Positions 46,543-55,040 of a stretch of DNA of 64,000 nt are shown one piece after another. Made by a program: the position numbers and the translations under genes. Numbering within the stretch: position 1 is the stretch's first letter; the number at the start of each line of letters is the position of its first letter. Source of the DNA: JAGVSR01 sp963786675 (GTDB lineage Bacteria; Pseudomonadota; Alphaproteobacteria; Rhizobiales; Hyphomicrobiaceae); contig CAWAZY010000002.1 of assembly GCA_963786675.1 (NCBI GenBank), positions 62,001-126,000 on the forward strand, given 5' to 3'. Under the pieces are notes generated by a model, which was not told where the DNA came from, made no database searches, and worked only from the letters and a program-made list of their open reading frames with translations.

Positions 46543-47133
46543 ATGGCCGTCTCTCCCGATGACACGCTGGTTGTCGCCACGTCCGAAACAACCAACATGG
46601 CCCATATCATCGAAAGCGCTACGCACAAGGTCGTCGCCAACATCCTGGTCGATCAGCGCCCGCGCCATGCGGAATTCACCCCGGATGGCCGCAAGCTCTG
46701 GGTCACCTCGGAGATCGGCGGTACGATCAGCATCATCGATGTCGCGACACGCTTGGTCGAATCCAAAGTTACTTCTGCCATTCAAGGTGTTGCGGCGGAT
46801 CAAATCCAGCCCGTAGGCATGAAGATGACCCGCGACGGCAAAACCGCGTTCGTGGCGTTGGGCCCGGCCAATCGGATTGCGGTCATCGATGTCGCCACAT
46901 TATCGGTCACAAAATATATTCTGGTTGGCCAGCGGGTCTGGCATGTCGCGCTGACCCCGGAAGAAGACCTGCTCTTTACGACCAACGGTGTATCGAACGA
47001 CGTGACCGCGATCGACGTGGCAAGCCTGAAGCCGGTCAAGTCGATCAAGGTCGGCCGGTATCCTTGGGGCGTGGCCGTTCGTGCGCCGCGTTCGTCCATG
47101 ACGATACCGGTGCAATCCAACCTTCAGCCATGA
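46543..47133 (+). CDS. PQQ-dependent catabolism-associated beta-propeller protein, 5'-truncated
   Basis: About 196 residues: SPDDTLVVATSETTNMAHIIESATHKVVANILVDQRPRHAEFTPDGRKLWVTSEIGGTISIIDVATR... and LLFTTNGVSNDVTAIDVASLKPVKSIKVGRYPWGVAV. This is the C-terminal portion of the YVTN-type propeller found with PQQ dehydrogenases, normally about 320 residues with a signal peptide. Codons just before the ATG (HPEG) still belong to the family, but then an in-frame stop appears in sequence that is antisense to another gene's end. So about 130 N-terminal residues and the export signal are lost. Its stop overlaps the next gene's start. Confidence 0.82.
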   Translation: MAVSPDDTLVVATSETTNMAHIIESATHKVVANILVDQRPRHAEFTPDGRKLWVTSEIGGTISIIDVATRLVESKVTSAIQGVAADQIQPVGMKMTRDGKTAFVALGPANRIAVIDVATLSVTKYILVGQRVWHVALTPEEDLLFTTNGVSNDVTAIDVASLKPVKSIKVGRYPWGVAVRAPRSSMTIPVQSNLQP

Positions 47134-47720
47134 CGCGTTCACCGCCACCGATGCGCACGCGTCTCTGGCTCTCGGTCCTCGCCATTGTCCTGACGGCCAC
47201 GGCCAGTACCGGGGCCACGCCGGTGACGGGTGAACACTTCGATTCCGTGACCGGGTTCAGAATCTCCAGCTATCGCGCGCCACTTCCGCAAGAGGCGCCG
47301 GGCGCCACACGCATTTTCGCGGCTGACCTTCCCGCGCTTTTGGCGGAGAAGCGCGCTGTTCTCATCGACGTGATGGCGGCTGAAGGTGGTGGGATCGACG
47401 GCGAGACCGGCCAGTGGCGGCTTATCAAAACGCACGACCACATCCCTGGTTCGACATGGCTGCCGGATGTCGGTCGAGGACACATCGACGCCCGCCTCGA
47501 AAGCTACTTCCAATCCAATCTGGCGCGGCTGACGGATGGCGACAAGGCGCGCGCCATCGTTATCTATTGTCAATCCGATTGCTGGATGAGCTGGAACGCG
47601 GTTCGTCGCGCGGCCGCATATGGGTACAGTCAGATCTATTGGCTGCCCGAAGGGGTCGATGGCTGGATTGACTGGGACGGGCCGGTGACGCCCGCGGTGC
47701 CCGTACCCGTCCGTCCATGA
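47130..47720 (+). CDS. PQQ-dependent catabolism-associated CXXCW motif protein (rhodanese-like)
   Basis: 196 residues. Signal peptide (LWLSVLAIVLTATASTGATP), then the family N-terminus (VTGFRISSYRAPLPQEAPGATRI) and a rhodanese-like fold with VLIDVMAAEGGG, HDHIPGSTWLPDVG and the active loop YCQSDCWMSWNA, which gives the CxxxCW signature. It is periplasmic and accessory to quinoprotein oxidation, but the reaction is unknown. The ATG overlaps the propeller stop (ATGA), the usual operon arrangement, so this half of the PQQ locus is intact. Confidence 0.9.
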   Translation: MTRSPPPMRTRLWLSVLAIVLTATASTGATPVTGEHFDSVTGFRISSYRAPLPQEAPGATRIFAADLPALLAEKRAVLIDVMAAEGGGIDGETGQWRLIKTHDHIPGSTWLPDVGRGHIDARLESYFQSNLARLTDGDKARAIVIYCQSDCWMSWNAVRRAAAYGYSQIYWLPEGVDGWIDWDGPVTPAVPVPVRP

Positions 47721-47815
47721 CGCTGGCACAAATGGGTTTGTAAAGACCTCAGTCGAGCCCGCCAGAATGGCCCCCGGGTAATGTCATCAAAGATCGGAGT
47801 GTCAGGAAATGTGGA

Positions 47816-47905
47816 TGGCGGAGAGAGTGGGATTCGAACCCACGGTAGGCTTTCACCTACACACGCGTTCCAGGCGTGCGCCTTAAACCACTCGGCCACC
47901 TCTCC
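47816..47905 (-). tRNA. tRNA-Ser (anticodon GGA)
   Basis: A 90-base class II tRNA with encoded CCA. The acceptor stem is GGAGAGG with TCTCTCC. The anticodon arm CACGCCTGGAACGCGTG carries GGA, which reads TCC/TCT. A long variable arm (GTAGGTGAAAGCCTAC) and a T arm with GTTCGAATC are present. Confidence 0.95.
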
Positions 47906-48128
47906 GTGTCCTGGCTTGGAAGCGGCGCACTATACCTAAGAGCGGTTCCAGTGCAACACATCCTGTGCATGCAGGGACACAGGCCACACACCTGCCGCGT
48001 TGCTGGAGCAAGCAGGGGCAGCAGGACTTCAATTGCAGCCGATAGCGCCTTAGCCATTGCTCTTGCTTGGAGCGGAAAACAGGGGCAAGAGCCTCAGACC
48101 GAATTGTCGATTTGTCGGAGCCTAGCGC

Positions 48129-48443
48129 ATGGCCACACTCAGGTTTCTCGCCGCGCTTTTTGCCCTGGTCGCCATTTTCGCGTTGATCGCGGATCTGACG
48201 CCGAGCCTGACCGAAAGTGGGAAATTCCAAGCCACGCCGTTGGGTGCACACTGGGCTGATTTATCGCCTTCGACCCTGGCCAGCACCCGCGCCGGTCTCA
48301 CGCAGCGCGCTGGCCCCGGAGTTTGGCAGGTGTTCGACACCGTCGTACTATCGACACCGACGTTTGGACTGTTTGCGGGCCTGGCGTTGGCGTTCGGCTA
48401 TGCGGGCCGCCGGCGGCGGCGGGTCAACATCTACGTCAACTGA
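48129..48443 (+). CDS. Small membrane protein, function unknown
   Basis: 104 residues. There are two hydrophobic helices (FLAALFALVAIFALIADLTPSL at the N-terminus and PTFGLFAGLALAFGYAGR near the end), a linker of about 50 residues between them and an Arg-rich C-terminus (GRRRRRVNIYVN) that should stay in the cytoplasm. CGGAG precedes the ATG. A similar short two-helix protein occurs in other Hyphomicrobiales, unassigned. Confidence 0.68.
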   Translation: MATLRFLAALFALVAIFALIADLTPSLTESGKFQATPLGAHWADLSPSTLASTRAGLTQRAGPGVWQVFDTVVLSTPTFGLFAGLALAFGYAGRRRRRVNIYVN

Positions 48444-48475
48444 GCGATGTCTGAGGCAACGCCTGCCGACGCGGT

Positions 48476-49306
48476 CTAACCGATCGGAATTCCACTGGCG
48501 AAGTCTTCCACGATTCCGATAAGCATCAGGACCAACAGGATCCCGATAACCGCAAACATGAACGTGCTATGCGAGCGATTGAGCGCGTCGATATCTCTCT
48601 CTTCGACGATGTCGCTCTCGGTGCCCAGAGCCTTTAGGCCCATGAGCTTGCGCCGCACTGAGCGGCGGACGTTTCCCCGGTCGATCACCGGCAGCCGCGA
48701 ACGCTCGGCGATCTTACCGGCGATTTCGAGCGCCGGGACCACCGGATCATCTTCCGCCTCGCTCACGTAGCCGAGCGGCACCACGCGGCCATCCTTCAAC
48801 GTGACCCGCGCGCCGCGCATCATCACCGGGACGGCAAATCCGCCATAGATCTCGCGTCGCGTTTCAACGGACTGGACGTCGTCGTAGGGAAATTCGTGGG
48901 AAGCATAGCGCAGCATCGGCGTCGGACCGCGGCCGGAAGGTAGTGTCATCGACACCTTTTCGCGGCCGAGATGCACCCGCGTGCGGATGGAGAAAATCAA
49001 CTCCACCAAAACCAGGAACATCAACGCACCGAAGGCCAAGGCAAGGATCAGCAAGCCCCAGTTCTGTGCCAAGAGACCGTTGCTGGCACGCATGCCAATC
49101 ATCATCGGCAGGCTGCCGAAGAACGGCAACAGAAGCAGGAACACGAGGCAGAACATGGTCGTGCGCAGAAAACTCGCGCCGTAGGTTTCCGGTTCGAAGC
49201 TGACGTCGCCCGAGGCGTCAGGTTCCGGGCCCGGCGGCGCGATTGTACGGGCCTCCGTGGATTGCGGACCGATCTCCGGAACTGCTGTCTCAGGTACGCC
49301 CGTCAT
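48476..49306 (-). CDS. Membrane protein of unknown function
   Basis: A protein of 276 residues with an acidic, Pro-rich N-terminus, two adjacent transmembrane helices (TTMFCLVFLLLLPFFGSLPMMIG and WGLLILALAFGALMFLVLVELIFS), a long cytoplasmic beta-rich domain (VSMTLPSGRGPTPMLRYASHEFPYDDVQSVETRREIYGG...) resembling a PH-like fold, and a final helix (TFMFAVIGILLVLMLIGIVED). No family could be named. It converges with the small membrane protein. Confidence 0.72.
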   Translation of the reverse strand: MTGVPETAVPEIGPQSTEARTIAPPGPEPDASGDVSFEPETYGASFLRTTMFCLVFLLLLPFFGSLPMMIGMRASNGLLAQNWGLLILALAFGALMFLVLVELIFSIRTRVHLGREKVSMTLPSGRGPTPMLRYASHEFPYDDVQSVETRREIYGGFAVPVMMRGARVTLKDGRVVPLGYVSEAEDDPVVPALEIAGKIAERSRLPVIDRGNVRRSVRRKLMGLKALGTESDIVEERDIDALNRSHSTFMFAVIGILLVLMLIGIVEDFASGIPIG

Positions 49307-49495
49307 GGCCAAGTGCTCTTTCCTGATCACCACCGATCCCGCTAGACGACGCGCGCCCGCGCTGCTTCAAGGGATCGGCCTCACAAGATAAGTTTATCAA
49401 GACGAGAGGAAACCGCCAGCCTGCCGCATCAGTATATTGTCCAACCGGAACGGAGGCGTCCATCCGGGGTCCCGTTACGCCGACTGGAGCTCAGT

Positions 49496-50152
49496 ATGTT
49501 CAATTTCCGCAAGAAAACCGAGATGCCGACCGCGGCAGAGGCGCTCCCCGGCCGCGATGAGCCCATCCCGACGGCCGGCGAACATTTCATCCTCGGCACC
49601 CCATTGAAGCCGCCCTACCCGGAGGGTCTGGAGACGGCCATATTCGGGCTGGGGTGTTTTTGGGGTGCGGAACGCAAGTTCTGGCAGCTCGGCGCAGGCA
49701 TCTACACGACCGCCGTCGGCTACGCGGGCGGCCATACGCCAAACCCGACCTACCAGGAGGTTTGCAGTGGCCGCACGGGACACACGGAAGCGGTACTGGT
49801 GGTGTTCGATCCGGCAAAGATCCCGTACGCGCAATTGCTATCCACGTTCTGGGAATTGCACGATCCGACCCAAGGCAACCGGCAGGGCAACGATGTCGGC
49901 ACACAATATCGCTCGGTGATCTACACCACGACCGACGCCCATCTGGCGGCGGCCAAGGCTGCACGGGATCACTTTCAGAAGGGGCTTTCGGCGGCCGGCT
50001 TCGGCACGATTACGACCGAGATCCGCCCCGCGCCTGCGTTCTATTTCGCGGAGGAGGACCATCAGCAATATCTGGCAAAGGTCCCGCATGGATACTGCGG
50101 TCTTGGCGGAACGGGCGTGTCTTATCCCTTGCCGACGGGTGTTCAAAGCTAG
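49496..50152 (+). CDS. msrA: Peptide-methionine (S)-S-oxide reductase
   Basis: Repairs oxidised methionine using thioredoxin. 218 residues. The catalytic Cys is in GLGCFWGAER near residue 53, followed by TTAVGYAGGHTPNPTYQEVCSGRTGHTEAV and FWELHDPTQGNRQGNDVGTQYRS, all diagnostic. A resolving Cys lies near the end (GYCGLGGTG). The N-terminal 40 residues (FRKKTEMPTAAEALPGRDEPIP) form the extension usual in alphaproteobacterial MsrA. Confidence 0.96.
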   Translation: MFNFRKKTEMPTAAEALPGRDEPIPTAGEHFILGTPLKPPYPEGLETAIFGLGCFWGAERKFWQLGAGIYTTAVGYAGGHTPNPTYQEVCSGRTGHTEAVLVVFDPAKIPYAQLLSTFWELHDPTQGNRQGNDVGTQYRSVIYTTTDAHLAAAKAARDHFQKGLSAAGFGTITTEIRPAPAFYFAEEDHQQYLAKVPHGYCGLGGTGVSYPLPTGVQS

Positions 50153-50221
50153 AGCGCGGTGGCCAGAACCGTGCTTGCACGGCAGATCACGGTTGCAGTG
50201 GGTATTGGACGGTTGCGACGG

Positions 50222-51478
50222 TTACTCCGTCGTCGCCGTCTTCTCCTTTGCAGCCGGGGATTTCTGTGTCGCCTTCTGATTGCCGGGCTTGCTCGTGGCT
50301 GGCGTGGCGGTGACGGTCGCCGGCTCGGACTCGATCACGTCCGTACATTCGGCCGGCAGGTCGGCCAGCGTGATCGGCGGCTTTGGCTTGACGGGCTTCG
50401 CTGGCTTGACCGGTTTCGGGCGCGGCGGCGCGGTCAGCAACTTGAACCAGTCATCCAGTTCCTTGTCGCAGCCTTCTCCGCCCGGAATGGGAGCCTGCTT
50501 CGAACATGTCGGGGAATCCGGCGGACAGCCCATGCGCACGTGGAAATGATAGAAGTGTCCCCAATAGGGGCGCACCTTGGCGAGCCATGCCCGTTCCTTG
50601 CCCGGCGCTTCGCACAGGGCTTTCTTGATGGCTGGGTGCACCAGCACGCGCTCGACCTCTTTGTACGACGCAACCCGCCGCACGATATTCACTTGCCCCT
50701 CACCCCACACCTTCGGGTTGACCGACAGATTGTCGGAGGCAAGCATTGAGGTCGCCGAAAGGTTCTCGCGTTCGGACTTCGTCAGGCGGCGCGCCGGCAT
50801 CGGCGTAAACCAGATATCCGCATCGAGACCCAACTGATGCGATGCGTGTCCCGTCAACATAGGTCCGCCACGCGGCTGGGAGATATCGCCAACCAGCAGG
50901 CCGGGCCAGCCATCCTTGGTCTTTACTTCGCTGGCAAACCGCTCCAGCAACGCGATGAGCCGGGGATGCCCCCAGTTCCGGTTCCGCGACAGCCGCATGG
51001 CCTGCCAGCCGGGCCCGTCAATGGGCAAGGCCGTCGCGCCGGCGAGACAGCCGCGCGAGTAAGCGCCGATGGCCCGCGACTTGAGAGAACTCGGCGCTTT
51101 GGCCGTGCCGAACAGCTTCTTTGCTGGAACGAGCGTCGCGGTCTTTTCTGCTTTCTTTGACGAGCCGTCTTGGGCTTTTGCATCTAAGGGCGCTGACGGC
51201 TTGTCCTTGGCCGCGCCGGAGTCGTTGGTCAGATCCGGCTTCACCGAATCGGACGACGGGGCACTGGACGCGGCCGTTGGCGTCATGGACCCTTCGACCT
51301 TCTCGGTCGCCGCCGCCTTCGCCTTTTCAGCCGCCGCGGCCGCGGCCTTCGCTGCTGAATTCTGCCACGGGAGCGTTTCCTCCGCCCGGGCCGTCAGAGC
51401 GAACGACGACAGCGCCATCGCGCCCAACAGGAGCAGGCGCGGCGAGCGCGGCATTCGTGATGAGGTGCTTCGAACCAT
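50222..51478 (-). CDS. mepA: Penicillin-insensitive murein endopeptidase
   Basis: 418 residues. Signal peptide (LLLLGAMALSSFALTARAEE), then an Ala/Lys-rich linker of about 100 residues, then the MepA (M74) peptidase: GAYSRGCLAGATALPIDGPGWQAMRLSRNRNWGHP, GHASHQLGLDADIWFTPMP with metal-binding His and Asp, and HFYHFHVRMGCPPDSPTC with the catalytic HxH. A Pro/Lys-rich tail follows. It cleaves D-alanyl-meso-diaminopimelate cross-links in peptidoglycan. The long linker and tail are larger than in the E. coli enzyme. Confidence 0.93.
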   Translation of the reverse strand: MVRSTSSRMPRSPRLLLLGAMALSSFALTARAEETLPWQNSAAKAAAAAAEKAKAAATEKVEGSMTPTAASSAPSSDSVKPDLTNDSGAAKDKPSAPLDAKAQDGSSKKAEKTATLVPAKKLFGTAKAPSSLKSRAIGAYSRGCLAGATALPIDGPGWQAMRLSRNRNWGHPRLIALLERFASEVKTKDGWPGLLVGDISQPRGGPMLTGHASHQLGLDADIWFTPMPARRLTKSERENLSATSMLASDNLSVNPKVWGEGQVNIVRRVASYKEVERVLVHPAIKKALCEAPGKERAWLAKVRPYWGHFYHFHVRMGCPPDSPTCSKQAPIPGGEGCDKELDDWFKLLTAPPRPKPVKPAKPVKPKPPITLADLPAECTDVIESEPATVTATPATSKPGNQKATQKSPAAKEKTATTE

Positions 51479-51606
51479 GGGGCATAATATCGTGGGGTTG
51501 GGCCAAAATGCGACTCTTGACATAACGCGAACGGGGCCTCCGCAACGCGATAACCCGCCCGCTTCCAACAGGGAAACTGAACCCTCTGATTAAAAAGACT
51601 AAATCA

Positions 51607-52344
51607 ATGGTATCTGGCGAGCGCACCAATCCGCGACAGCCGGCGGGCATCGCCAGGCCCGGTCACGCCGGCGCGCTGACAACCGGACCCCTGACGCGGA
51701 CGCGCCACATCCTCTTGGCTCATGGCGCGGGCGCGCCCATGACGAGCCCGTTTCTAGAGGCCATGGCCAGCCGGCTTGATTTGCGCGGCATCACCGTGCA
51801 CCGGTTCGAATTTCCGTACATGGCGACGCGCAGGACGGATGGCGTCCGCCGGCCAGCACCCAAGGCGGAAACCCTCAGAGTGCCATTTCGCGCCGCCCTC
51901 ACAGCCTGCCGCAGCCGTATCCCACCCGATGCGCGCATCATCCTTGCCGGCAAGTCCATGGGTGGCCGGATCGCCACCATGATCGCGGATGGCGAAATCG
52001 CCGATCCGAATGTCGTGGGTGTCGCCGTATTCGGCTATCCGTTTCATCCACCGCGTAAGCCAGATGCCTTGCGCCTCGCCCCGCTGACGGCCGCGACGCT
52101 GCCCGTCCTCATCGTCCAAGGCACGCGCGATCCCCTCGGCACCCGCGAGGAGATTGCCGGCTACGCACTCAAGCCTTCCGTGCGTGTGGTCTGGATTGAA
52201 GACGGCGACCACGATCTCCGGCCGAGGCGCGCATCGGGACTGAAACACGCGGACGCACTGGATCAATCCGCCGACGCGGTCGCGGCGTTCTTTGCGCGGC
52301 TGGAAGCCGGTCGCGAACCCGGCCGCAAGCCGAAACGCGGTTAG
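51607..52344 (+). CDS. Alpha/beta-fold hydrolase (KANL3/Tex30-like)
   Basis: 245 residues. Oxyanion strand HILLAHGAGAPMTSPFLEAMA, nucleophile elbow ILAGKSMGGRIATMIA (GxSxG), acid region LIVQGTRDPLG and the His in WIEDGDHDLRP. The spacing is that of the dienelactone hydrolase-like Tex30/KANL3 group of predicted hydrolases, whose substrates are unknown. No signal peptide, so cytoplasmic. A ribosome site is not evident before ATG 51607. Confidence 0.85.
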   Translation: MVSGERTNPRQPAGIARPGHAGALTTGPLTRTRHILLAHGAGAPMTSPFLEAMASRLDLRGITVHRFEFPYMATRRTDGVRRPAPKAETLRVPFRAALTACRSRIPPDARIILAGKSMGGRIATMIADGEIADPNVVGVAVFGYPFHPPRKPDALRLAPLTAATLPVLIVQGTRDPLGTREEIAGYALKPSVRVVWIEDGDHDLRPRRASGLKHADALDQSADAVAAFFARLEAGREPGRKPKRG

Positions 52345-52374
52345 TCGAGCGGACGGCGCGGCTCAGGCTGTGGG

Positions 52375-52791
52375 CTAAATTTCCTGATGCCGGGCGCGAG
52401 CCGCGCGTTCCAATGCAGCGGTGGTCAAGCTGTCGAGCCCCAACGCCTCGGCGAGCAGTTCCAGACAGTGGATCTCTTCCTGGCGGACGTTGAGATCGCT
52501 GGCAGCCACCTCGGCGGCGAGCACGTAGGCCGTTTCGTACAGCCGTTCGGGCAGCGACGCGCGCACAAGCTTCATAACAGACGACACCCCGTCCGGCTTG
52601 GACAGCATCCGTCCGCAATCCAGCGCTTCATTGACCAGCCAATCCCGGTCCATTTCGGCGAACGCCGGCAACTCCTGCACGATCGAACTGATGCGCGAGA
52701 GTTCCTCGTCGGAAATGTTGCGATCCACCGCCGAGATCGTGACCATGGCGTAAATCAAGGCTTCGGGCGGCGTCAGCGTGCGGCTTGGCAT
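52375..52791 (-). CDS. TerB family (tellurite resistance-like) protein
   Basis: An all-helical cytoplasmic protein of 138 residues with the TerB pattern: LTPPEALIYAMVTISAVDRNISDEELSRIS, with acidic residues that bind metal in family members, and ASDLNVRQEEIHCLELLAEALGLD. It is named for tellurite resistance, but most members act in unknown stress functions. It converges with the hydrolase gene and is about 200 bases downstream of the tad operon, separated by a hairpin. Confidence 0.85.
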   Translation of the reverse strand: MPSRTLTPPEALIYAMVTISAVDRNISDEELSRISSIVQELPAFAEMDRDWLVNEALDCGRMLSKPDGVSSVMKLVRASLPERLYETAYVLAAEVAASDLNVRQEEIHCLELLAEALGLDSLTTAALERAARARHQEI

Positions 52792-52897
52792 CGGGTCCCC
52801 ATCTCAATGGCGCAATCCCGCGTATGTGGCGGTCGGGCAGCCAACCTGCAAGGGCTACCCCCCCCCGGCTCATGCTGGCTTGCGCCAAAACGCAAAT

Positions 52898-52928
52898 GCC
52901 CCGGTGCCGAAAAATCCGGTACCGGGGC
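52898..52928 (-). terminator. Hairpin downstream of the tad operon
   Basis: GCCCCGGTACCGG-ATTTTT-CGGCACCGGGGC on the minus strand, followed by ATTTGCGTTTT. It lies about 60 bases past the tadC stop and would end the long pilus transcript. Confidence 0.6.
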
Positions 52929-52990
52929 AACGCACAACTCAGCTGCATAGGCGTGGGACGCAGCACCAAGAGGGCAGGAAGGCTTAGGCG

Positions 52991-53975
52991 TTAGCCCATC
53001 TTCCAGAAGCGAATGGCGGCGGGGCCAAGAATGACGAGGAAGAGCACGGGCAGGAAGAAGATGATCATCGGCACCGTCAGCTTCGGCGGCAGTGCGGCGG
53101 CCTTCTTTTCAGCCTCACCCATTCTGATGTCGCGATTTTCCTTGGCCATGACACGCAAAGCCTGACTGACCGGCGTACCGTAGCGTTCGGCCTGGATGAG
53201 CGCCGTACAGACGGCTTTGACACCGGGGATGCCCGTGCGCTTGCCCAGATTTTCGAACGCCAGACGCCGCTCACCGAGATACGACAGTTCGGCGGTCGTT
53301 AGCGAAAGCTCTTCGCCGAGTTCCAGTGACTGCGCGGTGATTTCCTTGGCAACCTTGCCGAACGAAGCTTCCACCGACATACCCGATTGCACGCAGATGA
53401 GCAGCATGTCGAGCGCGTCCGGGAACGACTGCTTGATCGATGTCTGCCGCTTCTGGGCAAGATTTTCGATGAAGACGTTGGGCAGGTAGAAGCCGACGAA
53501 ACCGGCACCCACGGCCATGAGGAAGCGGATCATCGGCGGATAGGGTACGTTGCCGATAAAGAACAGATAGACGAGCGCGATCAGGAACACGATCGGCGGT
53601 GCGGCAACACGGAAGAAGATATAGGCCACGAGCGGCGCCTGTCCGCGCAGACCAGCAGTTTTCAGCTTGTTGCGCACTTCTTCGCTATCGAACTGCGACC
53701 GTAAGTCGAAGCGATCCACGATCTGCTGCATGTAGCTCTTGGGCGTCTGGCGCAGCTTGGCGGCATTGCCTGCACGCTCCTTGGCTTGCAATTCCTGCAG
53801 GCGTTGCGAGCGCATCTTGTCACGCTCGACGGCCATCACCTTCATGCGCTGCGAAAGACGATCCCGCTGCAGCATGGGCAGTGCCACCGACAGAACCGTC
53901 GCGAATGCCGCGATGGCCGCGAGCATGCGTCGCGAGCAGCTGCGGGCTCATGATGGTATCGACGATTTCCTGCAT
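52991..53975 (-). CDS. tadC: Tad pilus inner-membrane protein TadC (one apparent frameshift)
   Basis: About 327 residues after repair, a T2SS-F type platform protein. Start MQEIVDTIMSPQLLAT is separated by one extra base (53927) from MLAAIAAFATVLSVALPML, which in the family is a single run. The rest is intact: YLPNVFIENLAQKRQTSIKQSFPDALDMLLICVQSGMSVEASFGKVAKEI, the T2SSF core, and three more helices. It works with TadB, CpaF and the Flp pilin to assemble the pilus. It is the last gene of the operon, 58 bases after tadB. Confidence 0.9.
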
Positions 53976-54032
53976 CGGTCTTCAGCCTTCCTGGTCCGCA
54001 AAGCCGCTGCTGCGCAGACGCAATGTCCCGTA

Positions 54033-55040
54033 TTAGAATTTAAAGTTGATCATCTTGCGCATCACGAGGATGCCGCACATCATCCAGAAAGCGCCCAGCA
54101 GCATGAACAGATTGCCGGTCGTCGTCGCGAAGAGCGGCATGATGTAGTCCGGCGATGAACCGTAGACCATGAACATCACGCCCGGAGGCAGCGAGGCGAG
54201 CACCATGGCTGAAGATTTCGCTTCGGCCGACAGTGCCTTGACTTTCATTTCCATGCGGAAGCGGTCGCGCAGCACGCCCGACAGGTTGCCCAGCGCTTCG
54301 GAGAGGTTGCCGCCGGCTTGCTGCTGAATGGCAATCACGATCGACAGGAACTTCACTTCCGGAATCGGCATGCGCAGGATCAGACGATCCAACGCTTCGT
54401 TCAGCGGCACGCCGACACGTTGCTGCTCGACCACGTAGCGGAATTCGGAGCACACCGGCTCGGGGCTTTCGCGCGCGATAATCTGCAGACACTCATTGAG
54501 AGGCAGACCGGATTTCACGCCACGCACGATCACGTCGATCGAGTTAGCCATCTCGGCGCGGAACTTTTTCTGCCGCTTGGTGATCATCTTGGACAGAATC
54601 CAGCGCGGAAGGCCAAGCGTCCCGATCAGGCCCGCGGCGAACATGGCAATGCTCTGCGATCCGCCGCCGGGCAGCGACAGGAGAACGACAGCCACGCAGA
54701 TCAGTCCGCAGATGAGGCTGGCGATCCAGTATGTCCGGGGCTCCGCATCGAGCCCGGCACGCTCCAGCCGCATCCGCAACGTGATCTTCTCGCGCTTCTT
54801 GGCCCGCGTTTCCATGTCCTTGAGGGACTCGGTCACCTGCTTCTTGCGTTGCGCGGCGATATCGGCCGCCGTCCGGCCCGAGGACACCTTCTTGGTCCGC
54901 GTTTCGGTGACGCTCGCGACGCGCTTCTCGGTCTGCTTGTCGCCGGAGATGTAGGGATAGGCGATCGTGAACACGACACCCGCAAACGCGCCGGCGGCGA
55001 GCAGAGCAATCAGAATCGGCAGCAGATCAGCATCAACCAT
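54033..55040 (-). CDS. tadB: Tad pilus inner-membrane protein TadB
   Basis: 335 residues. N-terminal helix (LLPILIALLAAGAFAGVVFTIAYPY), a Lys/Arg-rich cytoplasmic region, two central helices (YWIASLICGLICVAVVLLSLPGG, SIAMFAAGLIGTLGLP), the T2SSF domain (FRAEMANSIDVIVRGVKSGLPLNECLQIIARESPEPVCSEFRYVVEQQRVGVPLNEAL) and a C-terminal helix. The start overlaps the cpaF stop by eight bases. It forms the membrane platform with TadC. Confidence 0.94.
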   Translation of the reverse strand: MVDADLLPILIALLAAGAFAGVVFTIAYPYISGDKQTEKRVASVTETRTKKVSSGRTAADIAAQRKKQVTESLKDMETRAKKREKITLRMRLERAGLDAEPRTYWIASLICGLICVAVVLLSLPGGGSQSIAMFAAGLIGTLGLPRWILSKMITKRQKKFRAEMANSIDVIVRGVKSGLPLNECLQIIARESPEPVCSEFRYVVEQQRVGVPLNEALDRLILRMPIPEVKFLSIVIAIQQQAGGNLSEALGNLSGVLRDRFRMEMKVKALSAEAKSSAMVLASLPPGVMFMVYGSSPDYIMPLFATTTGNLFMLLGAFWMMCGILVMRKMINFKF

